Shown here: piece after piece, positions 24,526 to 33,312 of the stretch | How positions within the stretch are numbered: position 1 is the first letter of the stretch | How the letters are laid out: the number at the start of each line of letters is the position of its first letter | DNA from: Haloferax larsenii JCM 13917 | GTDB lineage: Archaea; Halobacteriota; Halobacteria; Halobacteriales; Haloferacaceae | DNA length: 64,000 nt | Assembly: GCF_000336955.1 (NCBI RefSeq) | Contig: NZ_AOLI01000019.1 | Coordinates: 51,727 to 115,726 of the forward strand | Reading direction: 5' to 3' | Made by a program: the position numbers and the translations under genes | Notes under the pieces: generated by a model | What the model was told of the DNA's origin: nothing | The model's input: the letters and a program-made list of their open reading frames with translations, nothing else | Database searches by the model: none

Positions 24526-27003
24526 CTACTCGTCGTCTCCGGTGCCGTCGGCCGCGAGCTCCGAGAGCGTCGGCGACGAGAGTACGTCGTCGTCGACGTC
24601 GGGCTCCGGGACGACGTCTATGTCCTCAGGAGCCCCCGACTCAGGAGTGTCGTCGGGAGTTTCCGGTTCGGAGTTGCCGTCGATGTGCGCGTCGTCAGCG
24701 CCATCGCTGCTGTGTCCTCCGTCAGGCTCCCCACTGGGTTCGGCTGCGACATTCGGCTCGACGCCTTCCGGTAAGGGGGTCGGCTCGTCGGTCGTCTCGG
24801 CTTCGATGGCGTGGTTCTCGCCGTCGAGGGTCTCGACTTCGTCGGTTCGCACCTCGAAGCGGTCGGCGAGCGCCCGGAGTTCTTCGGTCGTTCCGGAGAG
24901 TTCCTGTATCTGCCCGGCAACGCCCATCATCGCGTCGTTCTGTTCGCGAGCTGCGGCAGCGACATCGGCCGCCTCGCTTTGTGTCTCGCTGGCGATTTCG
25001 ACCGCTTCGTCGGCGCGGAGCGCGACCGACTGCGCCGCTTCGGCCTGCGAAGCGGTCGCGGCGTCGATAGCGGCCACCCCGTCGTCGACCTCGTCGAGTC
25101 GGTCGACCGCTTCGTCGATTGCCTGGACGCTGTCTGCGACCGTCTCCGCCCCGTTGGACACGCGCTCTCTGGCTGCGTTGACTTCTGAGACGGTCTCTTC
25201 GGCTGCCGTTTCGACCTCGTCTATCGAGGAGGCGATTTCGGTCGTCGCTTCGGCCGTCTCGGTGGCGAGTTGTTTGACGCTGTCGGCGACGACGGCGAAT
25301 CCCTTTCCTGCTTCGCCAGCGCGTGCGGCCTCGATGGAGGCGTTGAGCGCGAGCAAGTTCGTCTGGTCGGCGATGTCCTCGATGAGGTCGACGACTTCGC
25401 CAATCTCCGCCACTTCGTCGCGGAGCGCTTCGACGCCGTCTGCCGCCGCGGCGACTCGGTCGTCGATAGCCGCCATCTCTTCGTGGACGGCGGCGCTCGC
25501 GTCGCGACCGTCTTGTCCGCGTTCGCTGGCTTCGGTGGCGAGGCTGGCGAGTTCGTCGGCGGAGGCGGCGACCTCTTGGACGGTCGCCGAGAGGTCCTGC
25601 ATCTCGGTCGAGACTTCGTCGAGGAGCGTCGCCTGCGTGGACGCCCCATCGGAGATGTCGGCGGTCGCCTGCTCGACGCGTTCGGAGGCCGAAGTGACCT
25701 CTTCGGTCCCTGCGGTGACGCGCTCTCCGGCAGTATCGACGGTCGCCGCGAACGTCGCGACCTGCCCGATGGTGTCTTCGAGTTCGTCGACCATCGAGTC
25801 GATGCCGTCGCCGACAGCGGCCATCGCGTCGTCGTCCGGTTCGACCGAGGTCCGAACCGTCAGGTCGCCCGTCGCCACGCGGTCCATCGTCGCTTGGTAG
25901 TCGGCCGCGGCTGCAGCCAAGTCTTCTTGGGCCTCTTCGGCCGCTTCGATTCGGTCCTTGAGGTTGTCGCGCATCTCGGCGAACGAGTTGGTCAGTGCAC
26001 CGAACTCGTCGACACGCGAGGTCGAGAGGTCCACGTCGAGGTCGCCGCTCGCGAGTGTCTCGGCGCGACCACGGAGTCGCCGGAGCGAGACGACCGTCCC
26101 GCGGCCGATGACGAGGCCGACAAGTCCGAGACCGCCCAGCGCGACGCCGATGAGGATAGTGATATCTCGCTCGACCAACGTCGCAAGCGCGTAGGTGCTC
26201 TCGGGTGGTGCTTGGATGAGCACGGCCCAGTCAGTCCCCTCGACGGGAGCATGACCGACGACTTTCCCATCGCGTTCGATGACGCCGGTTTCTCCCGAGA
26301 CTGCCGCGTCGAGCGCGGGCGTCGAGGAATCGCCACGGTACTGTTGGAGGACGTTACTGTGGTACTTGTCGAAGGCGACGACGCCGTCGGCGGTGACGAC
26401 CTGCGTGTGCGACCCTTCGATTGGTTCACTGATGGTCTGGGCGTGACGCGACGCATCGACGACAATCATGACCGCAGCGTCTCGGCCCGCGACGGGGCTG
26501 AGGAACGCGAGGCGCTGCCCCCCGGCGTAGCGGTACACCTCGGAGATGGCAACGCCGTCGTTCATCGTCAGCGACCCGGTCGTCCACGACACTTCGAGGT
26601 CGGCGATGGTCTTCGTCTCCAGCACGGCGTCGGTACTGTGGACGATGTCACCGTTCGACGGCTTGACGTAGTGGACTGCGAGCACCTCTGATGGGAGTTG
26701 GTCTTTCTCTCTTTCGAGGGCTGTGTCGATTGCGTCGGGGTTCCCGGAGCGGATTGCATCGTACTCCGAGAACATCCGGGCTGTCCGCGTGTATCCCTCC
26801 AACCAACTCGACAATTCTTCGGCTTCGAGCGACGCGACCATCTCCAGTTCGGAGTGGGCGTCGGCCCGGACCTCCTCGGTAACCATCCCCGAGATGTAGA
26901 AGCCCAACCCGCCCATCACCCCGGCGACGACCACGAGGACGAGCAAGAACTTCCGGAGGTAACTCCGTCTGAGGACCTCTGGAACGAACCGTGCGATTCT
27001 CAT
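24526..27003 (-). CDS. Membrane chemotaxis transducer (Htr)
   Basis: This 825-residue methyl-accepting chemotaxis protein has TM1 (18-38, [17 protein letters not shown]), an extracellular CACHE-like sensor of about 240 residues, TM2 near 283-303, a HAMP region, two long methylation helices and the signalling tip [18 protein letters not shown] near residue 550. After the helices comes an acidic Pro/Glu/Asp-rich tail of about 100 residues. It signals to CheA/CheW. The start is ATG 27003; a TTG 15 nt upstream is less likely. Confidence 0.92.
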   Translation of the reverse strand: MRIARFVPEVLRRSYLRKFLLVLVVVAGVMGGLGFYISGMVTEEVRADAHSELEMVASLEAEELSSWLEGYTRTARMFSEYDAIRSGNPDAIDTALEREKDQLPSEVLAVHYVKPSNGDIVHSTDAVLETKTIADLEVSWTTGSLTMNDGVAISEVYRYAGGQRLAFLSPVAGRDAAVMIVVDASRHAQTISEPIEGSHTQVVTADGVVAFDKYHSNVLQQYRGDSSTPALDAAVSGETGVIERDGKVVGHAPVEGTDWAVLIQAPPESTYALATLVERDITILIGVALGGLGLVGLVIGRGTVVSLRRLRGRAETLASGDLDVDLSTSRVDEFGALTNSFAEMRDNLKDRIEAAEEAQEDLAAAAADYQATMDRVATGDLTVRTSVEPDDDAMAAVGDGIDSMVDELEDTIGQVATFAATVDTAGERVTAGTEEVTSASERVEQATADISDGASTQATLLDEVSTEMQDLSATVQEVAASADELASLATEASERGQDGRDASAAVHEEMAAIDDRVAAAADGVEALRDEVAEIGEVVDLIEDIADQTNLLALNASIEAARAGEAGKGFAVVADSVKQLATETAEATTEIASSIDEVETAAEETVSEVNAARERVSNGAETVADSVQAIDEAVDRLDEVDDGVAAIDAATASQAEAAQSVALRADEAVEIASETQSEAADVAAAAREQNDAMMGVAGQIQELSGTTEELRALADRFEVRTDEVETLDGENHAIEAETTDEPTPLPEGVEPNVAAEPSGEPDGGHSSDGADDAHIDGNSEPETPDDTPESGAPEDIDVVPEPDVDDDVLSSPTLSELAADGTGDDE

Positions 27004-27090
27004 GCTACTCGTTCGCAAGCTAATCGAACGTAAAGTGTTGACCCACCAGATATCAGTGGTGATAACGAATGTCGTGGGTTGGTAACTTCG

Positions 27091-27267
27091 TCAGAGTCCG
27101 TCGGCGGTTGCACCTACTGCAAGCGCCGCTGCACCCGTTGCACCACCGCTCGTCGCAAGGTGGGTCGGAATCCCAGAAACGAGACCGACGACGCCACCGA
27201 GGACTAAACAGACCGCCATTCCGGCGAGGGCGACGTCGAATCGGGAGGGGGCGTTGGCGGGCAGCAC
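27091..27267 (-). CDS. Small two-helix membrane protein (GTG start)
   Basis: This 58-residue reading frame starts at GTG 27267, directly after an in-frame TAG, and ends at TGA 27091. It encodes APSRFDVALAGMAVCLVLGG, then VVGLVSGIP and a second hydrophobic Ala-rich stretch. Two hydrophobic segments with a short polar N-terminus suggest a small membrane protein, and the codon use is haloarchaeal. A TATA-like element (tactgtaata on the minus strand) lies about 25 nt upstream. It was found by reading the sequence. The function is unknown. Confidence 0.55.
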   Translation of the reverse strand: MLPANAPSRFDVALAGMAVCLVLGGVVGLVSGIPTHLATSGGATGAAALAVGATADGL

Positions 27268-27319
27268 GACCTAATTACATGTTATTACAGTATCCGCAAA
27301 GTGTGTTGGGGTGGCGGGA

Positions 27320-28054
27320 CTACTCGCCGGGCTCTTGGAGCGTGTCGTCGTCGCGTCCGCGTTCCGTGACCTGCTCGTAGTCGGCTGTCGCCGCCTCGAT
27401 ATCGCCGATTTTCTCCACTGCTCGCTCACGCTCACCGTACACAGATTCGTCCCGCATGCCGAGTGCGATGGCGCTGTCGAAACAGCGAATCGCGTCCTCG
27501 TAGAGGCCCCGTTCGGCGAGTAGGAACCCGCGGTTGTACCACGCGTGCGGCAATCGCGGGTCGAGTTCAGTCGCTCGTTCGGCGTGGTCGAGCGGCGACG
27601 ACGCGTCGCCGGATTCCCACAGCGCATACGCCAGGTTCGACTCCGCCGTCGCAGCGAACTCGCTGTCGTCGTCGATGCGGAGCGCCTCGCGGTACGCGCC
27701 GATTGCCTCGTCGTACTCCTCCAGTTGAGCGTGTGCGACGCCCTTGTTCACCCACGCCTCCTGTGTTTCCGGTGCGTCTTCGTCCGCGTAGGCGATTGCA
27801 CGCGCGAAACTGTCGATAGCCTGTTCGTACTCCTCGATAGCGACGTAGGTGAGTCCAATGCCGACGAGCGCCGCGACGTCGACGTCTTCGGGGACGACCT
27901 GCGATTCGTCGACGAACTCGCTGAGAACGTGGTCGTCGGCTGGGTCGACCAGGCGGCCGTTCAGTCGGAGTTCGACCGGGTCGAAGTCGAACCCCGCGTA
28001 CGGATTGCCGAAACCGCGACCCTCAGAAAACCGGTGATTGCGCGTCGAAGTCAT
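27320..28054 (-). CDS. TPR repeat protein
   Basis: This 244-residue soluble acidic protein has about four tetratricopeptide repeats between residues 60 and 215 (for example VGIGLTYVAIEEYEQAIDSF, VNKGVAHAQLEEYDEAIGAY and WYNRGFLLAERGLYEDAIRCF). TPRs mediate protein-protein contacts. The first 55 residues (FGNPYAGFDFDP) lie outside the repeats. It is divergent from the cetZ operon across a 298-nt gap that includes an inverted repeat. Confidence 0.88.
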   Translation of the reverse strand: MTSTRNHRFSEGRGFGNPYAGFDFDPVELRLNGRLVDPADDHVLSEFVDESQVVPEDVDVAALVGIGLTYVAIEEYEQAIDSFARAIAYADEDAPETQEAWVNKGVAHAQLEEYDEAIGAYREALRIDDDSEFAATAESNLAYALWESGDASSPLDHAERATELDPRLPHAWYNRGFLLAERGLYEDAIRCFDSAIALGMRDESVYGERERAVEKIGDIEAATADYEQVTERGRDDDTLQEPGE

Positions 28055-28173
28055 CCAGAGAGATTGGCGCGCGGACGAGATAGCGTCGTCGTCGGTGCTC
28101 AGGAGACGATGCCGGGGCCCGGCTCAGTTGCTGTGTGTTTCCCGGGCCCACTCGTTCGTCCAGTAATCGGTGT

Positions 28174-28223
28174 GTCACTTGGCCACATTGTTTATTTATT
28201 GGTAGTGAGGATGGCCACTTGAC
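28174..28223. promoter_or_regulatory. Inverted repeat flanking an AT-rich promoter core
   Basis: GTCACTTGGCCA (28174-28185) and TGGCCACTTGAC (28212-28223) are inverted with 10 of 12 matches, and TTGTTTATTTATTGG lies between them. The pair brackets a likely TATA element in the gap between the TPR gene and the tandem cetZ operon. It may be an operator for either gene. The rest of the gap (28055-28352) holds no gene. Confidence 0.4.
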
Positions 28224-28352
28224 TGGGGGGTTCCACCAAACGAGTGGATGCAACGAGCCGAATATTTCGGTCGGTCCTGTCCGGGCACTTCAGGGCCTCA
28301 TTCGCGCATTCAGTTCCCTTCTCACGGACACTCCTAGTCACGCAACCCAACC

Positions 28353-29528
28353 ATGAAATTAGGAATAATCGGCGTCGGCAATGCCGGTAGCAAGATTGTC
28401 GACAAGATGGTCGAGTTCGAATCGCTTACGGACCGAAAACTCTGCCGCCACGTGATGGTGATAAACACCGCACGGACCGACCTTTCGAAACCAGACCACA
28501 TCCCCGACAGCCAGCGGATTTTAATCGGCGACACGCACCAGAAGGCCAAAGGCCACGGCGTCGGCGGCGACGTCGAAGTCGGTGCCGAAGTCGCCCAAAA
28601 CGACATCGACGAGATTCGGCGCGCGTTCGACGACGTCGACATCCACGAGGTCGACGCCATCTTGGTCTGTGCGTCGCTTGGCGGTGGCACCGGGAGTGGC
28701 GCGGGTCCGGTCGTCATCAACGAGTTGCAGAAGATGTACGACGAGCCGGTGTACGGACTGGGCGTCCTCCCCGGAAAGTACGAAGGCGGTCGCCCGGCGC
28801 TGAACGCCGCCCGGTCGCTCCAGTCGTTCGTCAACAACACGGACAACTTCATCGCCTTCGACAACGACGCGTGGCGCTCGAAGGACCAGACGGTCGGCGA
28901 GGGCTACGAGGGAATGAACCGCGAACTGGCGACGCGCCTCGTCACGCTCCTCGGTGCTGGCGAGTACGACGAACCGACCGTCGCCGAGAACGCGATGGAC
29001 TCCAGCGACATCATCCGAACGCTCGATACGAGCGGTATCTCTTCGATTGGATACGCGTCGACTTCGGTAGACAAGACGAACGGCGAAGGCCTGCTCAAGC
29101 GCTTCCGCGAAGACCACGAGATAGAAGACGGCTCGAACGCCGCAGCGAAGATAAACGGCCTCGTCCGCCGCGCGGTCAACTCTCGGCTCACGCTCCCGTG
29201 TGAGGTTTCGAGTGCCGACCGAGCGCTCATCGTCCTGTCCGGACCGCCGTCTGAACTCTCGCGGAAGGGACTGGAGAGCGCCCGCGAGTGGATCGAAAAC
29301 GAGGTCGACACGGTCGAAGTGTTGGCTGGCGACGACCCCCGAGAGAACGCCACGGCACTTTCGGCGGTGGTGCTTCTGTCGAACGTCACGGAGACGCCTC
29401 GAATCGAGTCGATTCAGGACCAAGCGGTCGAGGCACAGGAGAAAATCGCCGAACAGGAGGCCGTCCGCGAGGAGGAGATTGCCGACCTGATAACCGACTC
29501 GGACGGGAAAATCGACCCGGTCATCTGA
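28353..29528 (+). CDS. CetZ-family tubulin-like protein (first of tandem pair)
   Basis: This 391-residue CetZ has the T1 loop GVGNAGSKI, the tubulin signature LGGGTGSGAG (109-118) and a T7 loop DSSDII, with Asp219 at the position of CetZ1 Glu218. It is clearly diverged from CetZ1 in this window. The tail lacks the CetZ1 LESLF end. Its paralogue follows about 100 nt later, then a membrane protein. The role is unknown; non-CetZ1 paralogues in Haloferax have less defined functions. Confidence 0.93.
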   Translation: MKLGIIGVGNAGSKIVDKMVEFESLTDRKLCRHVMVINTARTDLSKPDHIPDSQRILIGDTHQKAKGHGVGGDVEVGAEVAQNDIDEIRRAFDDVDIHEVDAILVCASLGGGTGSGAGPVVINELQKMYDEPVYGLGVLPGKYEGGRPALNAARSLQSFVNNTDNFIAFDNDAWRSKDQTVGEGYEGMNRELATRLVTLLGAGEYDEPTVAENAMDSSDIIRTLDTSGISSIGYASTSVDKTNGEGLLKRFREDHEIEDGSNAAAKINGLVRRAVNSRLTLPCEVSSADRALIVLSGPPSELSRKGLESAREWIENEVDTVEVLAGDDPRENATALSAVVLLSNVTETPRIESIQDQAVEAQEKIAEQEAVREEEIADLITDSDGKIDPVI

Positions 29529-29604
29529 CCATGGCTCCCGTCACGTGGAGCACGACGACCGTGGCTTCAGCCACGCGGACAACCGCCACGCGGAGCCTGG
29601 TGTC

Positions 29605-29620
29605 CACCTCTCGGGAGGTG
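29605..29620 (+). promoter_or_regulatory. Hairpin that would mask the ribosome-binding site of the second cetZ
   Basis: CACCTC (29605-29610) pairs with GAGGTG (29615-29620) across a four-base loop. The 3' arm is the Shine-Dalgarno of the following GTG start (29626). If the hairpin forms, translation of the second CetZ would need melting or coupling. Confidence 0.45.
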
Positions 29621-29625
29621 AGGCT

Positions 29626-30960
29626 GTGAAACTGGCAGTCGTCGGCGTCGGGAACGCGGGGTGTCGCCTCGCGAATCAAATCCTCGAAACCGAGCAGACG
29701 ACGGGTCGAGACCTCTGTAACGGCAACACGTTGCTCATCAACTCGACGGAGCCGACGTTCGACACGACAGCACACGTCCCCGAAGCGCGGCGACTGACGA
29801 TTGGGGATGTCTACTGGGAAGCCGACGGCGCGGACATCGACGGCGACCCCGACCTCGCGGCCGAAATCGCACGCGAGGAGAAAAACGACATCATCCGCGC
29901 GTTCGACCACATCGAGTTCCACGAGGTCGATGGAATCTTGGTGATTGCCGGGCTCGGCCGGGGAACCGGCGGCGGTGCCGGTGCGGTCGTCATCGACCAC
30001 CTGAAGGCAATCTGCGACGAGCCAGTCTACGCAGTCGGCGTGCTTCCCGCGGATTCGGAAGGCGAGCAAGAAGCACTGACCGCTGCGCGCTCGCTCCAGT
30101 CGTTCGTCTCGAAGGCTGACAACGTCATCGCCTTCGACAACGACGCGTGGCTCGATGGTGACCGTCCAACCGGTGCCGGTAGCGCGCCGGACAACCGGCC
30201 CGAAGACGACCACGATAACGCCGGTTCAGAAGGCGACGACACCAGTTCCGAAGACGACGACACCGGTCCCGAAGACGACACGGCCGACGACGAAGCGACT
30301 CCTCCGCGACCGGAGTCAGACGGCAGTGGCTATGCAGCCGTCAACGCCGCGCTGGCCGAGCGACTCGTCGCGCTGTTCGCCGCTGGCGAGTTCCGTGAGC
30401 CATCGGCGGACGAGTACCGAATGGACCCGAGCGACATCATCCGCGCGCTCGATACGGGTGGTGTCTCGACTATCGGGTACGCCTCCTTCGACCTTCCACA
30501 ACCGAGCGGCATTCGGTCGTGGGTCCGGTCGCTGACCGACCGCTTCGCGTGGATTCCCGAACCCAGTTGGGTGTCTGCTCCGCCTCACAGCGACGAGGAC
30601 ACCCCAACTGACGCGGCGAAAATCAACAGACTCGTCCGCGAGGCCGCCCGGTCGAAGCTCACGCTTCCGTGTGAGATATCGAGCGCCGAGCGGGCGCTTG
30701 TCGTCCTCTCGGGGCCCTCGAAGACACTCTCCAGACAGGGGTTCGAAGGCGGCCGCTACTGGCTCGAAAAAGAGGCTGACATCGTCGACGTGATGGCCGG
30801 AGACGAACTGAACGAGCGAGCGACGGCGCTCACGGCCGTGGTTCTGCTGTCGAACGTGACCGACGTCGACCGAATCGCGGAGATTCAGGAGACAGCGGTC
30901 GAGCACCAACAATCCCTGCGTACCGACGGGAAACAGTACGGTACGGCACGCTCCGAATGA
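29626..30960 (+). CDS. Divergent CetZ-family protein with acidic insertion
   Basis: This 444-residue CetZ starts at GTG 29626 after a Shine-Dalgarno GGAGGTGAG. The T1 loop is GVGNAGCRL. The tubulin signature reads GLGRGTGGGAG (109-119) instead of GGGTGSG. The T7 Asp residues (267, 270) are kept. Residues about 178-234 are an Asp/Glu-rich linker absent from the first CetZ. The last four bases are shared with the membrane protein start (ATGA), implying one operon. Altered nucleotide loop and insertion suggest a specialised or GTPase-weak partner. Confidence 0.88.
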   Translation: MKLAVVGVGNAGCRLANQILETEQTTGRDLCNGNTLLINSTEPTFDTTAHVPEARRLTIGDVYWEADGADIDGDPDLAAEIAREEKNDIIRAFDHIEFHEVDGILVIAGLGRGTGGGAGAVVIDHLKAICDEPVYAVGVLPADSEGEQEALTAARSLQSFVSKADNVIAFDNDAWLDGDRPTGAGSAPDNRPEDDHDNAGSEGDDTSSEDDDTGPEDDTADDEATPPRPESDGSGYAAVNAALAERLVALFAAGEFREPSADEYRMDPSDIIRALDTGGVSTIGYASFDLPQPSGIRSWVRSLTDRFAWIPEPSWVSAPPHSDEDTPTDAAKINRLVREAARSKLTLPCEISSAERALVVLSGPSKTLSRQGFEGGRYWLEKEADIVDVMAGDELNERATALTAVVLLSNVTDVDRIAEIQETAVEHQQSLRTDGKQYGTARSE

Positions 30961-31778
30961 ACACCCCTGTCGACGACGACTGGCAACAGACGCCTGCGTG
31001 GGTTCCATCCCGCGTCGCCGCCACCGTCCGAGCCATGCGTGTCGACCTGCACTGGTTGCACGCGAACTGGATGGAAGTGGCGTTCGCTCGGGACCGAGAC
31101 GGAAATCACTCGGTGGTCGAAAACTGGAACGCACAGTCCAGTCGAAAACGCTGGGGATACCGCCTGTGGGCAGTACTCGGCGCACTGCTCCTCGCCGTGG
31201 TGTACCCGCTTTTCGTCGTGGGTCTCGCGACCAGATTTTATGCCCACCGTATCGACCGTCTGACGGCAGGACTCGGATTCGTGGGCGTTGCACTCCTCTC
31301 GGCGCTCGTCTGGGGTGTGCTCACCGCCGCGACGTACGTCTCGTCTATCGCCTTCGAGGGGTTCGTCGCAGTCGGTGCCGCGGGCGTCGTCGCGACTGTC
31401 GCGGCCGTGCTCGCACTGCTTTTCACCCAGCGAGGCGGGCGAAAGACCACAGTCGGGCTTGCCTATCCATTGGGTGTCACCGCGCTGTTTCTCCCCCCGG
31501 TCGTCGCATCGCTCTACTCACCGACGCTGGCGTCGGTCGTGTTCCCGAGTTCGACGTCGCTGGCGATTTGGCTGTTGGACAACGTGCTCGACGTCGCCGG
31601 TATCGCCGCGTTCATCCGCAACACGTTCGAACTGCAGGGATTCGCGTACGTCGGTATGTGGTTCGTTCTCGCCATTCCGACGGGATGGGCACTCGGGCTA
31701 CTCACCACGCTCGTCGACCGTGTCCGCACGCCTGATGACCCGGACCTCGACGAGCGAGGATCGAAGCTGTACAGGTAA
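30957..31778 (+). CDS. Polytopic membrane protein coupled to the cetZ pair
   Basis: This 273-residue protein has a polar N-terminus of about 65 residues with many basic and aromatic residues, then about five to six hydrophobic helices (residues 70-255). The start overlaps the cetZ stop by 4 nt, indicating translational coupling. I recognise no family. A membrane protein made with two CetZs could anchor or position their polymers; that is a hypothesis from operon structure only. Confidence 0.75.
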   Translation: MNTPVDDDWQQTPAWVPSRVAATVRAMRVDLHWLHANWMEVAFARDRDGNHSVVENWNAQSSRKRWGYRLWAVLGALLLAVVYPLFVVGLATRFYAHRIDRLTAGLGFVGVALLSALVWGVLTAATYVSSIAFEGFVAVGAAGVVATVAAVLALLFTQRGGRKTTVGLAYPLGVTALFLPPVVASLYSPTLASVVFPSSTSLAIWLLDNVLDVAGIAAFIRNTFELQGFAYVGMWFVLAIPTGWALGLLTTLVDRVRTPDDPDLDERGSKLYR

Positions 31779-31799
31779 CCGAGACTCGCCGTCTCGGTT
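31777..31799 (+). terminator. Hairpin at the end of the cetZ operon
   Basis: AACCGAGAC (31777-31785) and GTCTCGGTT (31791-31799) form a perfect 9-bp stem with a 5-nt loop that overlaps the stop codon of the membrane protein gene. No T-tract follows, so termination or mRNA protection is possible but not certain. Confidence 0.4.
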
Positions 31800-31935
31800 C
31801 TGCACTTCGGTCCTTCGCCGTCGTCGCTTAAGTGATGGCTGTTAGCAAATGACTATGTCTTATCTCGTCGTATCTCAATATAGCGTCTGTTCGCCAGTGA
31901 CGCGCGGTGGTGGACACGGGCGCTGGTGGGTACCC

Positions 31936-32373
31936 ATGGCAACAGAAACGACGACAGAGAACAAACAGCAAGTCCTTCGGGAGTTCGAGGAGGCGTGGAA
32001 CGGCAACGACCTCTCGGCGCTCGACGACCTGTACGCGGCAGACGTTCGCATCGCGACGGTCCGAACCGGGTCCGACGACACACTCGTCTCCCGGGACGAC
32101 CTCAAGGAACTGTACAGCGAGTGGGACGACGCGTTCCCCGACGCGACGACCGAACTGCACGCGGTGGTCGCCGAAGACGACGCCGTGATGGTGTGGTGGT
32201 CCATCCACGGCACGCACGACGGGACGTTCCGCGGCATCGAACCGACTGGCAACCAAATCGACGTGGAGGGATTCAGCTATCGCCGATTCGACGACGGCCG
32301 TATCGCCGAGTCCAAGGACGCAGCGAGCATGACGACCCTGTTCGAGCAACTCGGGGTCGAACTGCCGGTTTGA
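31936..32373 (+). CDS. SnoaL-like/ester cyclase polyketide-cyclase-fold protein
   Basis: This 145-residue protein has the NTF2/SnoaL fold pattern: an N-terminal helix (NKQQVLREFEEAWNGNDL), a YAADVRI strand, then VVWWSIHGTHDGTFRG and the EGFSYRRFDDGRIAESKD end. In archaea these are widespread proteins of unknown substrate, often called ester cyclases. ATG 31936 begins the fold; the upstream frame is not protein-like. Confidence 0.85.
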   Translation: MATETTTENKQQVLREFEEAWNGNDLSALDDLYAADVRIATVRTGSDDTLVSRDDLKELYSEWDDAFPDATTELHAVVAEDDAVMVWWSIHGTHDGTFRGIEPTGNQIDVEGFSYRRFDDGRIAESKDAASMTTLFEQLGVELPV

Positions 32374-32419
32374 GTGTCGAGGGGGTGGCTGCAGTCGGGG
32401 ATTTTTTCAGGGTGTTGGG

Positions 32420-32531
32420 TGCGAGGGACGAGATTTGAACCACGGTCGCGCTGCTCGCTTCGCTCGCGTCGCTCCTTGGTTCAAATTCGTCGTCAGATTT
32501 TCACGCCTCGCTATCGCTCGGCGATGAAAAT
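32420..32531. repeat. Palindromic tRNA-derived repeat at the 3' side of tRNA-Leu
   Basis: A 21-bp segment at 32420-32440 repeats the 3' end of tRNA-Leu (32531-32551) with one mismatch. It also forms a long hairpin with an inverted copy: GACGA/TCGTC and ATTTGAACC/GGTTCAAAT across 32427-32491 (14 bp, one bulge). A second hairpin follows: ATTTTCA-CGCC (32497-32507) with GGCG-a-TGAAAAT (32520-32531), ending at the tRNA 3' base. It looks like a remnant of an integration or duplication event at the tRNA gene. Confidence 0.6.
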
Positions 32532-32615
32532 GCGGGGGACGAGATTTGAACTCGCGAACCCCTACGGGAGCGGATCTTAAGTCCGCCGCTTTTGGCCTGG
32601 CTCAGCCACCCCCGC
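32531..32615 (-). tRNA. tRNA-Leu (UAA)
   Basis: This is an 85-nt class II tRNA on the minus strand. The acceptor stem is GCGGGGG/CCCCCGC with discriminator A at 32531. The D-arm is TGGCTGAGCC, the anticodon loop CTTAAGA (anticodon UAA at 32577-32579), the long variable arm CTCCCGTAGGGG, and the T-arm GAGTTCAAATCTC. CCA is not encoded. The 3' side carries a palindromic repeat, and no intron is seen. Confidence 0.97.
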
Positions 32616-32655
32616 TCAGGCTATCGTTCTCGGAGGGACAGAAAAGTGCTTTCGT

Positions 32656-33000
32656 TTACCAGTCGACCGACAGCGTCCCGTCGCCGTCGGGGTCCGGGGA
32701 AATCTCCTCGTCCGTCCGGCGGTCGACGACGTGGATGACACCACGGCCCTTCTTCGCCGGACAGACCTCCGCTGCGCGGATGTTCTCGTCGAGTTCGTCC
32801 TCGCCGACGAAGTACGACTTCGCACGGGCGAGTCCGGTTTCGAGGTCCATCTCCCAGTTGTCGGCGACTTCCGCACACCGCCCTGCTCCGAAGCACTTGT
32901 TCGCCTCGAAGATAATCTTGTACGGCTTCTCGTCGACCGGTGGGGCGTTTTCGTCGGTTCCGAAGTCGCTCGGCTTGGGTTGCTGGGACTCCTCGCTCAT
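32656..33000 (-). CDS. 3Fe-4S-type ferredoxin
   Basis: This 114-residue protein has the pattern C36-x5-C42 ... C80-P (CFGAGRC, CPAKKGRG), the three-cysteine arrangement typical of [3Fe-4S] ferredoxins such as those serving P450s; the fourth Cys of a 4Fe-4S site is absent. The N-terminal 25 residues are a Pro/Ser-rich haloarchaeal extension. It is an electron carrier in the cytosol. No oxidoreductase gene is adjacent, and the partner is unknown. Confidence 0.85.
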   Translation of the reverse strand: MSEESQQPKPSDFGTDENAPPVDEKPYKIIFEANKCFGAGRCAEVADNWEMDLETGLARAKSYFVGEDELDENIRAAEVCPAKKGRGVIHVVDRRTDEEISPDPDGDGTLSVDW

Positions 33001-33312
33001 CGGCGGTGATTACGACCCAGTGAACTTTGCGCTGTCGGTCGCCCGGTGACCGCACGCCTCGGTCGGTGGGCGAACACTCTCCATGGAAATACTACTCACT
33101 GATATGGAACGTTTTGGTGGCTGAACGAAACACCGGATTTCGAACTGCCTCGAACGACCGAGCGTATCGTATTCGAGTCCAACAGAGTGCCTCCACGAGC
33201 GACCAAATCGGTAGGTTGATTTCTACTGAACGAAGTCAGCGTAACAAATTCTAACTTCAATTCTGATATTCAGAGAGATGAACTTATCACATTCCGATAA
33301 TCTCGTCCACCA
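33001..33312. other. AT-rich gap before the transducer fusion
   Basis: This 312-nt gap between two divergent genes is clearly more AT-rich than its surroundings. TTATCA near 33285-33290 lies about 25 nt upstream of the ATG at 33313 and is the likely TATA box. No open frame with protein-like content was seen. Confidence 0.5.
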
